Positions 40,849 through 49,920 of a stretch of 64,000 bases of DNA are shown here, piece after piece. Position 1 is the stretch's first letter; the number at the start of each line of letters is the position of its first letter. The notes under the pieces are model-generated. The model was given only the letters and a program-made list of their open reading frames with translations. It was not told where the DNA came from and ran no database searches. The position numbers and the translations under genes are program-made. This DNA comes from Actinacidiphila acididurans (lineage in GTDB: Bacteria; Actinomycetota; Actinomycetes; Streptomycetales; Streptomycetaceae), in NCBI RefSeq assembly GCF_016918855.1, contig NZ_JADKYB010000014.1, forward strand, positions 124,001-188,000, read 5' to 3'.

Positions 40849-41649
40849 TCAGGCCGGTTCCAGTGCAGTGTCGTCGTCCGGGGTCGGGCCGCCGAGGGCG
40901 TTGCGCCGCTCGGGCATGGTCAGGGTGACCATCCGCCGCCAGCCGCCGAGCCGTTCGTACCAGTAGACGGCGTGGATGCCGAGCCGCAGCGCGGCCGCCT
41001 TGGCCGCGGACCACTTCAGGATGCGGCCCATGTGCGCCATGACCGCCAGGCTGACCTCGCGGTAGATCCGGATCTCGGCGAGCGCGGACTCGTGCAGGAC
41101 GCGTTCGATGGCGCGGGCGTGGCCGAGGCCGGACAGCCGCAGCAACTCCTCGTTGCAATACGCCAGATGGTTGTCCTCGTCGCGGGAGATCGCCCGCACC
41201 GCCTTGCCGACCTCGGGGTGGTCGCCGAACAGCCGCAGCAGCAACTGCATCTGCTCCGAGGCGCGTTGCTCGGTGACCCTGCTGTGCGCGAGGTAGTTCA
41301 CGATGTCCGCCTCGGTCAGCGGCTCGTCCCGCTTGAGGCGGGCGTGGGCCAGGCCGATGCCGCCGTGCTCCAGCAGCATCGTGTAGTCCGTCGCGGGCGG
41401 CACCGGCACCGTCTCCAGGCCGCGCTTGCGCAGCAGGGCCAGGAAGATCCGGCCGTGCTTGTCCTCGTCCGCGCCGTGCCGGGCGATCTTGGGCGCCATC
41501 TGCCGCTGGGCGTCCGGGACCAGTGCCGCGATACGTCCGTTCTCCCAGCCGCCCTGGGCCTCGCCGCCGGCGGCGATGGAGCAGAACAACTGGAAGGACC
41601 TGTCGTTGTCGAGAATCTCCGTGAACAGGCTGCGTGCCGACAACACCAC
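40849..41649 (-). CDS. Ferritin-like di-iron domain protein of unknown function
   Basis: 266 residues from GTG 41649 (GTG 41646 equally possible; AGGAG lies 4-7 bases upstream). All-helical. Candidate iron ligands are two ExxH motifs (DEDKHGRIF near residue 60 and DEDNHLAYC near 145) and an intervening Glu-rich helix (VTEQRASEQMQLLLRLF), the pattern of a four-helix ferritin-like bundle. The C-terminus ends in a helix with aromatic residues (HAVYWYERLGGWRRMV) and an acidic tail. Its neighbours are wall-glycopolymer genes but orientation only places it downstream of them. Could be a monooxygenase or an iron-storage relative; not resolved. Confidence 0.7.
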   Translation of the reverse strand: MVLSARSLFTEILDNDRSFQLFCSIAAGGEAQGGWENGRIAALVPDAQRQMAPKIARHGADEDKHGRIFLALLRKRGLETVPVPPATDYTMLLEHGGIGLAHARLKRDEPLTEADIVNYLAHSRVTEQRASEQMQLLLRLFGDHPEVGKAVRAISRDEDNHLAYCNEELLRLSGLGHARAIERVLHESALAEIRIYREVSLAVMAHMGRILKWSAAKAAALRLGIHAVYWYERLGGWRRMVTLTMPERRNALGGPTPDDDTALEPA

Positions 41650-41811
41650 GTCGCTCCTCTCGCCGGGTACGCACCGCCGGGGCGGTCCGCCGCGTTCTCC
41701 CACGAGTGGAACCGGGCCCCGCACCCCCCGCAACCGGGGTCCGCCGGGGCCGGCCGCGCCGCCACCGGGCCGGTACCGCCCGCCGGCCCGCCGGCGCGGG
41801 CCCACGGGGCG

Positions 41812-42813
41812 TCAGGGCCGGGGCGTGCGGTACGGCAGCGCGGGCACAGCCGAACGGGTGACCGCCGGGGCGAGGGCGGCCGAGCCCTGGGGGGCGGCGT
41901 TGGTCTCCTTCACCAGGAAGTGCGGCCGTCGTTTTGTCTCGTAGTAGATGCGGCCGATGTATTCGCCGATGAGGCCGAGCATAAGCATCTGTATGCCGCC
42001 GAGGCCGACGATGGCGACAAGGAGCGTGACGTAGCCGGGGACGTCGGGGCCCTGGATGGCGGCCATGACGGTGACGACGACGGCGTAGGTGGCGGCGACG
42101 GTGGCCAGGCCGAGGCCGGCATAGATGGCCAGGCGCAGGGGGCGGTTGTTGAAGGAGATCAGGCCGTCGATGCCGTAGTTGACCAGGGCGCCGATGCGCC
42201 ATTTGGTCTGGCCCGCTTCGCGGGCGGCGTTGCGGTAGTCGAAGGTGACTGTGTCGAAGCCGATCCAGGAGAACAGGCCCTTGGAGAAGCGGTTGTACTC
42301 CGGCAGGGAGAGGAGTGCGTCCACCGCGCGGCGGGACAGGAGGCGGAAGTCGCCGACGCCGTCGGTGAGTTCGACGTCGACCCACTGGTTGACCATGCGG
42401 TAGTACAGCCGGGACAGGGCGGTGCGCAGGGGCTTGTCGCCGTCGCGGGTGCGGCGGGCGATGATCTGGTCGTGGCCGGCCTGGTGGAGTTCGAGCATGC
42501 GGCCGATGAGCTCGGGCGGGTGCTGCAGGTCGGCGTCCATGATGACCACGGCGTCGCCGGTGGCGGCCTTGAGTCCGGCCAGGATGCCGGCTTCCTTGCC
42601 GAAGTTGCGGGAGAAGGAGACGTAGCGGGTGGTGTGCTCGCGGCCGGCGGCCAGGGCGCGGAGCCTGTCCAGGGTGGCGTCACGGCTGCCGTCGTCGACG
42701 TAGCACAGCTCGTACTCCACGGGCAGCGTGGCCAGGGTCTGACGGATCCGCGCGTCGAAGAGCTCGATCACGGCCTCTTCATTGAAGCAGGGGACCACGA
42801 TGGACAGTCGCAT
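41812..42813 (-). CDS. GT2 glycosyltransferase (DPM1/GtrB-type, polyprenyl-phosphate)
   Basis: 333 residues from ATG 42813 (MRLSIVVPCFNEEAVIELFD), with GGAAGG eight bases upstream. GT-A domain with NEE, DDGSRDAT and the DxD motif MDADLQHPPE; then two C-terminal membrane helices (LAIYAGLGLATVAATYAVVV; LLVAIVGLGGIQMLMLGLIG) and the family end EYIGRIYYETKRRPHFLVKE. It should transfer a sugar from an NDP-sugar to polyprenyl phosphate at the membrane. The frame is open to an ATG at 43119 that overlaps the upstream stop (ATGA), which would add 102 Pro/Arg/Glu-rich residues; which start is used is unsure. Confidence 0.9.
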   Translation of the reverse strand: MRLSIVVPCFNEEAVIELFDARIRQTLATLPVEYELCYVDDGSRDATLDRLRALAAGREHTTRYVSFSRNFGKEAGILAGLKAATGDAVVIMDADLQHPPELIGRMLELHQAGHDQIIARRTRDGDKPLRTALSRLYYRMVNQWVDVELTDGVGDFRLLSRRAVDALLSLPEYNRFSKGLFSWIGFDTVTFDYRNAAREAGQTKWRIGALVNYGIDGLISFNNRPLRLAIYAGLGLATVAATYAVVVTVMAAIQGPDVPGYVTLLVAIVGLGGIQMLMLGLIGEYIGRIYYETKRRPHFLVKETNAAPQGSAALAPAVTRSAVPALPYRTPRP

Positions 42814-43115
42814 GACGGGGGCCTTCCGGACCGGTGTGCGTGTGGTGTGGGGTTCGCGGTGCGGTTCGCGCTCCCGCGTGGAAGAGGGTTCCTGCGCGGG
42901 TGAGGTTTCGGGTGCGGGCACGGAGTCGGGCACCGGCCCGCGTACGCGGCCGGGCACCGGCCCGGGTGCCGAGTCGGACGCACGGGCGGAATCCGGTGCG
43001 TGGATGCCGGCCCGCGCCCGTACGGGGTCCACCGGCTCGGGTTCCCGCGGCCGTACGGCCTGCCCGGGCGCGGGCGGAACCCGCGGCTGCGCGCCGGGGG
43101 GCCGGCGGACCGCGC

Positions 43116-45185
43116 TCATGCGCGGGGCTCCGCGGGGTCGGCGCGGGTCACCGCGAGGCGGCCGTCCGCGCCGATGGTGGCGAGGTAGGTGCGGCCGGCG
43201 CGGTCGCGGGTCAGGGACGGGGTGCCGGTGAGGAGCGCGGGGTGGCCGGTGGCGGGCGGGCCCGCGGGCCAGGTGCGGGTGGTGACCGTGCCGGAGTCGT
43301 CGCGGGCGGCGGTGAGCTGGCTGCCGCCCGACGCGGGGACCACGGCGACCGGGCCGTAGCCGCCCGTGGAGTGCGGGACGCCCGGTGACCAGCGGCCGGT
43401 GCGCTCGTCGTGGTCGTGCACCACCACGGAGGCGGAGGCGGCCGGGCGCAGGAACAGGCGGACCCGACGGCCGGGCAGTTCCACCGCGGACGGCGCGCAG
43501 GCCGGCACCTGCAGCGGCAGCCGTACCGCCGCGGCCGACCCGCCGGGCTCGAGCGTCCACCGGTAGAGGGCGGTGCGGGTGCCGGCGTAGATCTCGGTGC
43601 GGCCGTCGGCTCGGGGCAGCAGGCACAGGCCGTCCTGCACGTCCACCGGCCCGGGCAGCCGCCGCCAGGAGCTCCACCGGCCGTCGGGCGTCAGGGTGCG
43701 CGCGTGCAGCGCCCGGTTCCAGCCGCGCAGCACCAGGTGGACCCGGCCACCGGTGTCCACCGCCGCGTACGGCAGTCCGATCTCGCGGGCCTTGGCGCCG
43801 CGGGTGCCGTCCGGGCCGCCGAGGTCGTGCCAGGGGCCGAAGGGGCCGCCGGGCGCGGACTGGGCGCAGGTGATCACCGAGCGGACCTGGGTCGCGGGCG
43901 GGCCGAGCAGTCCGCCGTGCCGCAGCGCGAACAGCCGGATCCGCCCGTCGGGCAGCGACACCGCGGCCACCTGCCCGAGCACCGGCGGCCCGGAAAGGGG
44001 CACCGGCTCGGCGAAGTCGGTACCGCCCGGCGCGGCCTGGCTCCACTGCACGACCTGCCCGGCCAGCACCGCGAACGCGGTCAGCCGGCCGTCGGGCAGC
44101 GGGCGCAGCCAGTGGATGTCGCCCTGGTAGCGGTGCTGGGTGCTGGCGAACCGGCGCCGGGTCGGCCGCAGGTTGTCCACGTTGTGGTCGCCGCACCCGG
44201 TGCGCACCCCGCAGGGCAGGCCGCGGCCGGAGTACGTGACGAGCAGCGCGGTCTTGGCCGCGACCGTGCCGGCGTCCAGGGTCTGCGGCCAGAGCTGGTT
44301 GGCGTAGCCGCGGTAGCTGTGCAGCACCGGCACGGGCGCGCCGGCCGGCGGCCGGTAGTGCTCGACCGCGGTGACCACGAACTGCGCGGTGGCCGTGTGG
44401 TCGGCGTGGTCGGTGGAGATCACTCCCCTGCCGTGCCGGCCCGGCTTGTGCTCCGGGTCGTGGTCGAGGGTGCACACCAGGGTCGGCCGGGCCTCGGTGA
44501 GCAGCTGGTCGAGCGCGGCCAGCAGCTTCTCCCGCGTGTAGGAGTACTGACTGGTGACCGGGCCGTCCGCCAGGACCAGGGTGGGGACCGAGTGCGCGGT
44601 GCCGTTGATCAGGCCGGGCAGGCTGCGGCCCCGGTAGGCCCGCCGGCGGTCGCCGGCCTCCAGCAGGTTCAGCAGCACCAGCCGTACGTGCGGCGCGGCC
44701 CGCAGGGTGGCGACCTCGGCGGCCGTACCGGAGCGCAGCAGCACGGCCGTACGGGTCCAGGGGCTGTCCAGGTCGCCGGTGACCATCCGGGCGTAGGCGC
44801 GGCGCAGCCCGTAGAACCGCTCGGCGGCGTACTGCGCCCGGTCCAGCACCGGCACCTCGCCGGCCCGGACCGCGGGGGCCTTGGGGCCGAGCCCGGCGCT
44901 CTCCCCCGCGGTCAGATAGACCGAGGTCAGCGGCACCCCGGCGCGCAGGAAACGCTCGGTCTCGGGGTTGATGAAGTACAGGTCGTCATCGGCGTGCGCG
45001 ACGATCTGCACCACGGACGCGCCGGGGCCGGCGGTGACCGCCACCCCGGAGCCGGACCCCGGGCCGCCGTCGGTCGCCGTACGCGCGGCCGGCCGGTGGT
45101 CCGGGAGCAGCCCGCAGCCGCCCGCGGCCAGCGCCGTGGCGCCCAGGAGCGCGTGGCGCAGCAGACGCCTACGAGTGGCCGGCAC
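43116..45185 (-). CDS. Exported PIG-L family deacetylase with C-terminal propeller-like domain
   Basis: 689 residues from GTG 45185, preceded by AGGGGGAAAG. N-terminal RRRLLRHALLGATALAAGGC looks like a Tat/lipoprotein signal with lipobox Cys at about 24. The LmbE/PIG-L domain covers about 55-310: zinc motif AHADDD (family HPDDE/HADDD) and the distal DHADH. The C-terminal 370 residues hold repeated W-x-x-L/G-containing strands (GRVHLVLRGWNRALH; GRWSSWRRLPGPVD), probably a beta-propeller. It should de-N-acetylate an extracellular amino-sugar polymer. Stop overlaps a possible start of the GT2 gene. Confidence 0.87.
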   Translation of the reverse strand: MPATRRRLLRHALLGATALAAGGCGLLPDHRPAARTATDGGPGSGSGVAVTAGPGASVVQIVAHADDDLYFINPETERFLRAGVPLTSVYLTAGESAGLGPKAPAVRAGEVPVLDRAQYAAERFYGLRRAYARMVTGDLDSPWTRTAVLLRSGTAAEVATLRAAPHVRLVLLNLLEAGDRRRAYRGRSLPGLINGTAHSVPTLVLADGPVTSQYSYTREKLLAALDQLLTEARPTLVCTLDHDPEHKPGRHGRGVISTDHADHTATAQFVVTAVEHYRPPAGAPVPVLHSYRGYANQLWPQTLDAGTVAAKTALLVTYSGRGLPCGVRTGCGDHNVDNLRPTRRRFASTQHRYQGDIHWLRPLPDGRLTAFAVLAGQVVQWSQAAPGGTDFAEPVPLSGPPVLGQVAAVSLPDGRIRLFALRHGGLLGPPATQVRSVITCAQSAPGGPFGPWHDLGGPDGTRGAKAREIGLPYAAVDTGGRVHLVLRGWNRALHARTLTPDGRWSSWRRLPGPVDVQDGLCLLPRADGRTEIYAGTRTALYRWTLEPGGSAAAVRLPLQVPACAPSAVELPGRRVRLFLRPAASASVVVHDHDERTGRWSPGVPHSTGGYGPVAVVPASGGSQLTAARDDSGTVTTRTWPAGPPATGHPALLTGTPSLTRDRAGRTYLATIGADGRLAVTRADPAEPRA

Positions 45186-45234
45186 AGGTCTTTCCCCCTA
45201 GCGAACATGAACGTCAAGTTGCGTTGAGATGAAA

Positions 45235-45253
45235 TTCGGAAGAATAATCCGAA
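45235..45253. promoter_or_regulatory. Inverted repeat in divergent promoter of the wall-glycopolymer genes
   Basis: TTCGGA-N7-TCCGAA is a perfect inverted repeat in an unusually AT-rich patch between the divergent PIG-L and membrane-protein genes. Either an operator for both or part of their promoters. Confidence 0.5.
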
Positions 45254-45356
45254 CCGGTCTCAGCACGACCCACGGCAGCGGACGTTCCTCCGGCCCGTAA
45301 GAGGGGGGATGCCGCGGCGAGGTTCCACGGCCCTCCCGGGACGACGCGAGGGAGAC

Positions 45357-47024
45357 GTGACACACGTGATCCGGAACCTGATCGACCGCCTGAGGCGATA
45401 TCCGTTCCCGCCGGACGACCGGCGGCGACTGCTCGTGGGCGCGGCCGGCACGCTGGTGGTCTCCGCCGGGGTGCTGCTGGCCGCCGGGGTGTTCCTGGGG
45501 CTGTACGTACGCCCCACCTCCGACGACTGGTGCGGCGCCTGGAAGACCCGTGACCTGGGCATCTTCGGCATCACCCGGGACTACTACGACACCCAGAACG
45601 GCCGGGCCGCCAACGCCTTCATCACCGGGCTCGTCTACTCCCACGGCCTGCTCGGCCCGAAGCTGCTGCCGGCGCTGCTGGTGATCGGTCTCACACTGGG
45701 GCTGCTGCTGGCCGCCCGGGTGCTCGGCCGGGCGGCCGGGGTACGGGCGCCGTGGCCGGTGGTGCTGGCCGCCGTGCTGGTCACGCAGATGCTGTTGTTC
45801 TTCGCCGGCACCCGGCCGTATCAGGCGCTGCTGTGGGCGCCGGGCACGATCTCGCACACCCTGCCGGGGGTGCTGGCGGTGTGGAGCGGCCTGCTCGCGG
45901 TGGCCGCCGGGCGGCGCGGGGGCCGCGCGGCGACCTGGTCCGCGGTGGCGTTCGCGGTGCTGATGGGCCTGGTCATCGGCACGCTGAGCGAGCCGTTCAC
46001 GGTGGTCGGCGGGGTGTTCGTGGGCGCGGCCGGAGTGCTGCTGCTGGTGCCGCGGCTGCGGGCCCGCACCTGGTACCCCTTCGCCTGGTGCGCCGGGTGG
46101 TGCGCGGGCCTGGTGACCGGGTTCGCGCTGCTCTACGCCTCGCCGGGCGCGCGCTGGCGGCGCGCCCAGCAGCCCCCGGCCGGCTCGCCGCTGTCCCCGC
46201 GCCAACTGCGGGCCGAGTTCGCCGACTGGCTGCGGGTGTGGCACAGCATCGGCACCACCTGGGCGTACGCGGCGGCGCTCGCCGCGGGTCTGCTGCTGGG
46301 GCTGGCGCTCACCGGCCGGCGGGGGGACCGGACCGTAAAGGACACGGCCGCCGGGACCGCACCGGATGCGCCGACCGCCGGTCAGGCCCCGCGGGAGTGG
46401 GCCGTGCGCGGGTCGCGGGCGTGGGCCTGGGCGCTCACCGCGCTGCCGGTGCCGCTGGTGCTGATCTCGTCCTTCGGCGTGGTGGTCGGGCTGCGGCAGG
46501 GCTACGGGCCGACGGGGTGGACATACGGACGGGCATGGACCAACTTCCTGCTGCCCGCGCTGCTCACGCTCGCCGGTTACGGCGTGCTGGCCGGCCGCCT
46601 GCTCGCCCGCCGGCTCGCCGACCCCCGAGTGCGCCGCCGCGTCCCGCTGCTCGCCGGTCTCGCGGCGGCGGCCACCGTGACCTGCCTGGGCGCGGCCGCG
46701 CATCTGCTGCCGGTGGTACGGGACATGGGCACCACCACCGTGGTCCGGGCCCAGGAATGGGACAAACAGGACGCCCTGATCCGCAAGGAAGCCGCGGGCG
46801 GCGCGCGCGTGGTCACGTACCGGGCGCTGCATGTGCCGCTGCTGGCCGAGCCGTACTTCACCCGCGACTACGCGAAGGACTGGGTGGCGCAGTGCGTGTC
46901 CCGTTATTACCACGTCACCCGGATACAGAAGCCGCGGCCGGCGGTCGGTACGGTGGGTACGAGCAAGCACACCCGTGTGCCCACGAAGAGAAGCACACGT
47001 TTCGTGATGGGAACGAAAAGCTGA
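45357..47024 (+). CDS. Polytopic membrane protein, DUF6056-like
   Basis: About 555 residues. Ten or more hydrophobic segments (LVGAAGTLVVSAGVLLAAGV; LLPALLVIGLTLGLLLAARV; VVLAAVLVTQMLLFFAG ...). The first outer loop has RPTSDDWCGAW, reminiscent of the acidic motif in loop 1 of membrane glycosyltransferases of the GT-C fold. Starts at GTG 45357, GTG 45366 and ATG 45309 are all possible. Nineteen bases before the TagF-like gene, so co-transcribed and probably acting on the same polymer; catalytic role is inference. Confidence 0.75.
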   Translation: MTHVIRNLIDRLRRYPFPPDDRRRLLVGAAGTLVVSAGVLLAAGVFLGLYVRPTSDDWCGAWKTRDLGIFGITRDYYDTQNGRAANAFITGLVYSHGLLGPKLLPALLVIGLTLGLLLAARVLGRAAGVRAPWPVVLAAVLVTQMLLFFAGTRPYQALLWAPGTISHTLPGVLAVWSGLLAVAAGRRGGRAATWSAVAFAVLMGLVIGTLSEPFTVVGGVFVGAAGVLLLVPRLRARTWYPFAWCAGWCAGLVTGFALLYASPGARWRRAQQPPAGSPLSPRQLRAEFADWLRVWHSIGTTWAYAAALAAGLLLGLALTGRRGDRTVKDTAAGTAPDAPTAGQAPREWAVRGSRAWAWALTALPVPLVLISSFGVVVGLRQGYGPTGWTYGRAWTNFLLPALLTLAGYGVLAGRLLARRLADPRVRRRVPLLAGLAAAATVTCLGAAAHLLPVVRDMGTTTVVRAQEWDKQDALIRKEAAGGARVVTYRALHVPLLAEPYFTRDYAKDWVAQCVSRYYHVTRIQKPRPAVGTVGTSKHTRVPTKRSTRFVMGTKS

Positions 47025-47043
47025 ACGCCTACCCTTGGACGGC

Positions 47044-49920
47044 ATGCGGATGAACAGGGTGCCGGGGCCCGACCTGAGCGTGGTCGTCATCGTGTACAAC
47101 GACGCCGAGCTGCTGCCGACCGCGGTGCAGTCGGTGCTCGACCAGTCGCTGCGCAGCGTCGAGGTCGTGATCGTCGACGACTGCAGCACGGACGGCAGCT
47201 ACGAGGTGGCCCAGGCCCTGGCCGAGCTGCACCCGGACCGGGTCCGGGCGTTCCAGCTGGAGCAGAACAGCGGCGGCTGCGGCGGCCCGCGCAACCGCGG
47301 CATCGCCGAGGTCCGCGGTGAGTACGTGGTCTTCCTCGACAGCGACGACACCCTCCAGCACGACGCCTGCCGCAACTTCCTGGACGCCGCCCGCGCCACC
47401 GGCGCCGACCTGGTGTCCGGGCTGACCAAGCGGGTCCAGGTGCGCACCGGCAAGAGCGCCGACTGGTACCCGTGGCTGTACACCTCGACCCGCACCTTCG
47501 AGTCGGTCGGTGAGCTGCCGGACCTGCTGGTCTACGACACCCTGTCGACCAACATGTGCTATCGGCGGGACTTCCTGCGCGACAACGGCCTGGAGTTCCC
47601 GGTCGGCATCCACTACGAGGACCTGCTGTTCTCCGCGCAGGCGTACCTGGCCGCCCGGCGGATCACGCTGATCCCCAACCACGTCTACAACTGGATGGTG
47701 GACGACACCGGCACCCGCCGGTCGATCAGCAACCGCCGGCACGAGGTGGAGAACTTCGTGCACCGGGTGCGCATCCACCGCCAGATCGACGCGATCTTCC
47801 GCGAGCGCGGCCTGGACGACCTGAAGCTGCACAAGGACACCAAGTTCCTCAAGCACGACCTGGTGCTGCACCTGCGGGACCTGCCGTTCCTGGACGACGA
47901 CTACCGCACCCAGTTCTCCCGGCTGGCCCGGGAGTACATGAGCCGCATCTCGCAGGAGGCGTACGAGCGGCTGGAGCCCATCCACCGCATCTGCGCCTAC
48001 CTGCTGATGGAGGAGGACTGGGCGAACCTCAACCCGGCGATCGACACGCTGATCAACCGGCAGAAGCTGTCGGTGCCGCTGACCGAGCGGGACGGCCGGG
48101 TCTACTGGTGCGCCGAGCACCTGGACGACGAGCGGGCCCGGGCGATCCTGGACGTCACCGACCTCGGCTACCACGCCAAGCCACTGCGGCAGATGACGCT
48201 GCGCGCCAAGCTGGAACAGTACCGGCAGACCGGCCAGGGCATCGCGGTGTCGGGCACGGTGGTCAACCCGCTGGGCCGGATCACCGAGCAGGCGGAGCTG
48301 AAGGCCGCGATCGAACTGCGGCCGCGCCGCAAGGGCATGCGCGGCATCACCTTCCCGGCCGCCGAGGTGCGGCACGCCGGTGACCACCTGACCTGGCGGG
48401 CCGAGGCGGACCTGTCGAAGAAGCTGCGGCCGCTGGGCCTGCTGGACCCGGTGTGGGACATCCGGCTGGTGCTGAGCATCGACGGCACCCCGACGGTGCC
48501 GATGCTGATCACGGTCGGCGACGCGGCGCTGGAGACCGAGCTGCCGCTGCGGATCCGGCCCCGGCTGTCCCGGCTGGTCGCCGACACGCTCGAGGTCGAG
48601 ACCTCCGCCAAGGGCCATCTGGCGTTCGTGCAGGTCGCGCAGGGCTCGGTGAGCCGCCGCAGCCGGGCCGGCCTGGACCGGGCGCTCCAGGGCGCGCCGG
48701 GCACGGTCGCCAAGAACGGGCTGCGCAGGGCCCGCGGCGCGCGCAAGTACGTCCGCTCCGGCGAGACCAAGATCCGCGTCTACCACGAGGTGTTCAGCAA
48801 GCTGCCGGTCCGCAAGGGCACGGTGGTCTTCGAGAGCCACCTGGGCAAGCAGTACAGCGACAGCCCCCGGGCGATCTACGAGGAAATGCGCCGCCAGGGC
48901 GTGAAGTTCACCGCGATCTGGTCCTACGCGGACCGGCCCGAGGACTTCCCGGCCGACGCCACCCTGGTCAAGCGCTGGTCCTTCCCGTACCTGCGGGCGC
49001 TGGCGCAGGCCGAGTTCTGGATCGACAACCAGGGCTTCCCGCTGAAGCTCACCAAACGTCCCGAGACCACGTACATCCAGACCTGGCACGGCTCGGCGCT
49101 GAAGAAGATGGGCTTCGACAGCCCGCAGCTGCGGGTGCGCACCAAGGACCAGCAGGCCGACTACCAGCGGGTGCTGGACCGGTTCGACCACTTCCTGATC
49201 CGCTCCGAGCACGACGCGCGCACCCTGGTGCCGGCCTTCCGTCTCAAGGACGAGGTGGTGCTGCGCTCGGGCTACCCGCGCAACGACGCGCTGGTCGCGG
49301 CCCTGGACGCCGAACGCAAGGGCGGCGGGCGGGTGCGCCCGGACATCGTGCGCGAACTCGGCATCCCCGAGGACCGCACGATCCTGCTGTACGCGCCGAC
49401 CTTCCGGAACACCGCGGCCGGCGGGGTGCGCAAGTTCGAACCGCCGCTGGACTTCGACGAGTTCGCCGACCGGTTCGGCGACCGCTACACGCTGCTGGTG
49501 CGCTCGCACTACCTCAACACCGTGGTGCTGCCGCCGTCGGTGCGCGGCCGGGTGATCGACGTGACCTCGGTGCACGACGTCACCCCGCTGTTCCTGGCGG
49601 CCGACGCGATGATCACCGACTACTCCTCGGTGATGTTCGACTACGCGCTGCTGGACCGGCCGATGGTGTTCTTCGCCTACGACTACGACGAGTACGTCAA
49701 GGACGACCGCGGCACGTACTTCGACCTGACCAAGCACGCGCCGGGCCCGGTGGTGCGGGACGTCGAGGGGCTGTACTCGGTACTGGACGACCTGCCCCGC
49801 TCGGAGAGCGAATGGGCGGTGCGGCGCAAGCAGTTCGTCGCGGAGTTCGGCGAGTACGACAAGGGCGACGCCGCCCGCCAGATCGTTTCGAGGTTCTTCC
49901 GGCCCGGGGGCAGCAAGTGA
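47044..49920 (+). CDS. Bifunctional GT2 - CDP-glycerol glycerophosphotransferase (TagF-like)
   Basis: 958 residues. The N-terminal GT-A glycosyltransferase domain (LSVVVIVYNDAELLPTAVQS; DDCSTDGS; GGPRNRGIAE; FLDSDDTL) spans about 10-310. A middle linker domain follows, then the Glyphos_transf (TagB/TagF) domain from about 570: TWHGSALKKMGFD, LLYAPTFRNT, LVRSHYLN, and ITDYSSVMFDYALLDRPMVF. It should extend a poly(glycerol phosphate) or similar chain from CDP-activated units and add a sugar. Start chosen at ATG 47044; ATG 47050 or TTG 47035 also fit. The stop overlaps the next gene. Confidence 0.93.
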   Translation: MRMNRVPGPDLSVVVIVYNDAELLPTAVQSVLDQSLRSVEVVIVDDCSTDGSYEVAQALAELHPDRVRAFQLEQNSGGCGGPRNRGIAEVRGEYVVFLDSDDTLQHDACRNFLDAARATGADLVSGLTKRVQVRTGKSADWYPWLYTSTRTFESVGELPDLLVYDTLSTNMCYRRDFLRDNGLEFPVGIHYEDLLFSAQAYLAARRITLIPNHVYNWMVDDTGTRRSISNRRHEVENFVHRVRIHRQIDAIFRERGLDDLKLHKDTKFLKHDLVLHLRDLPFLDDDYRTQFSRLAREYMSRISQEAYERLEPIHRICAYLLMEEDWANLNPAIDTLINRQKLSVPLTERDGRVYWCAEHLDDERARAILDVTDLGYHAKPLRQMTLRAKLEQYRQTGQGIAVSGTVVNPLGRITEQAELKAAIELRPRRKGMRGITFPAAEVRHAGDHLTWRAEADLSKKLRPLGLLDPVWDIRLVLSIDGTPTVPMLITVGDAALETELPLRIRPRLSRLVADTLEVETSAKGHLAFVQVAQGSVSRRSRAGLDRALQGAPGTVAKNGLRRARGARKYVRSGETKIRVYHEVFSKLPVRKGTVVFESHLGKQYSDSPRAIYEEMRRQGVKFTAIWSYADRPEDFPADATLVKRWSFPYLRALAQAEFWIDNQGFPLKLTKRPETTYIQTWHGSALKKMGFDSPQLRVRTKDQQADYQRVLDRFDHFLIRSEHDARTLVPAFRLKDEVVLRSGYPRNDALVAALDAERKGGGRVRPDIVRELGIPEDRTILLYAPTFRNTAAGGVRKFEPPLDFDEFADRFGDRYTLLVRSHYLNTVVLPPSVRGRVIDVTSVHDVTPLFLAADAMITDYSSVMFDYALLDRPMVFFAYDYDEYVKDDRGTYFDLTKHAPGPVVRDVEGLYSVLDDLPRSESEWAVRRKQFVAEFGEYDKGDAARQIVSRFFRPGGSK

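Noticed and set aside
39626..42385. Leftward 919-codon frame
   Set aside because: Overlaps the LysR, ferritin-like and GT2 genes, all of which have recognisable domains in other frames.
47029..49737. Leftward 902-codon frame
   Set aside because: Antisense to the GT2-TagF gene and built of Val/Gln/His/Arg-rich sequence typical of shadow frames.
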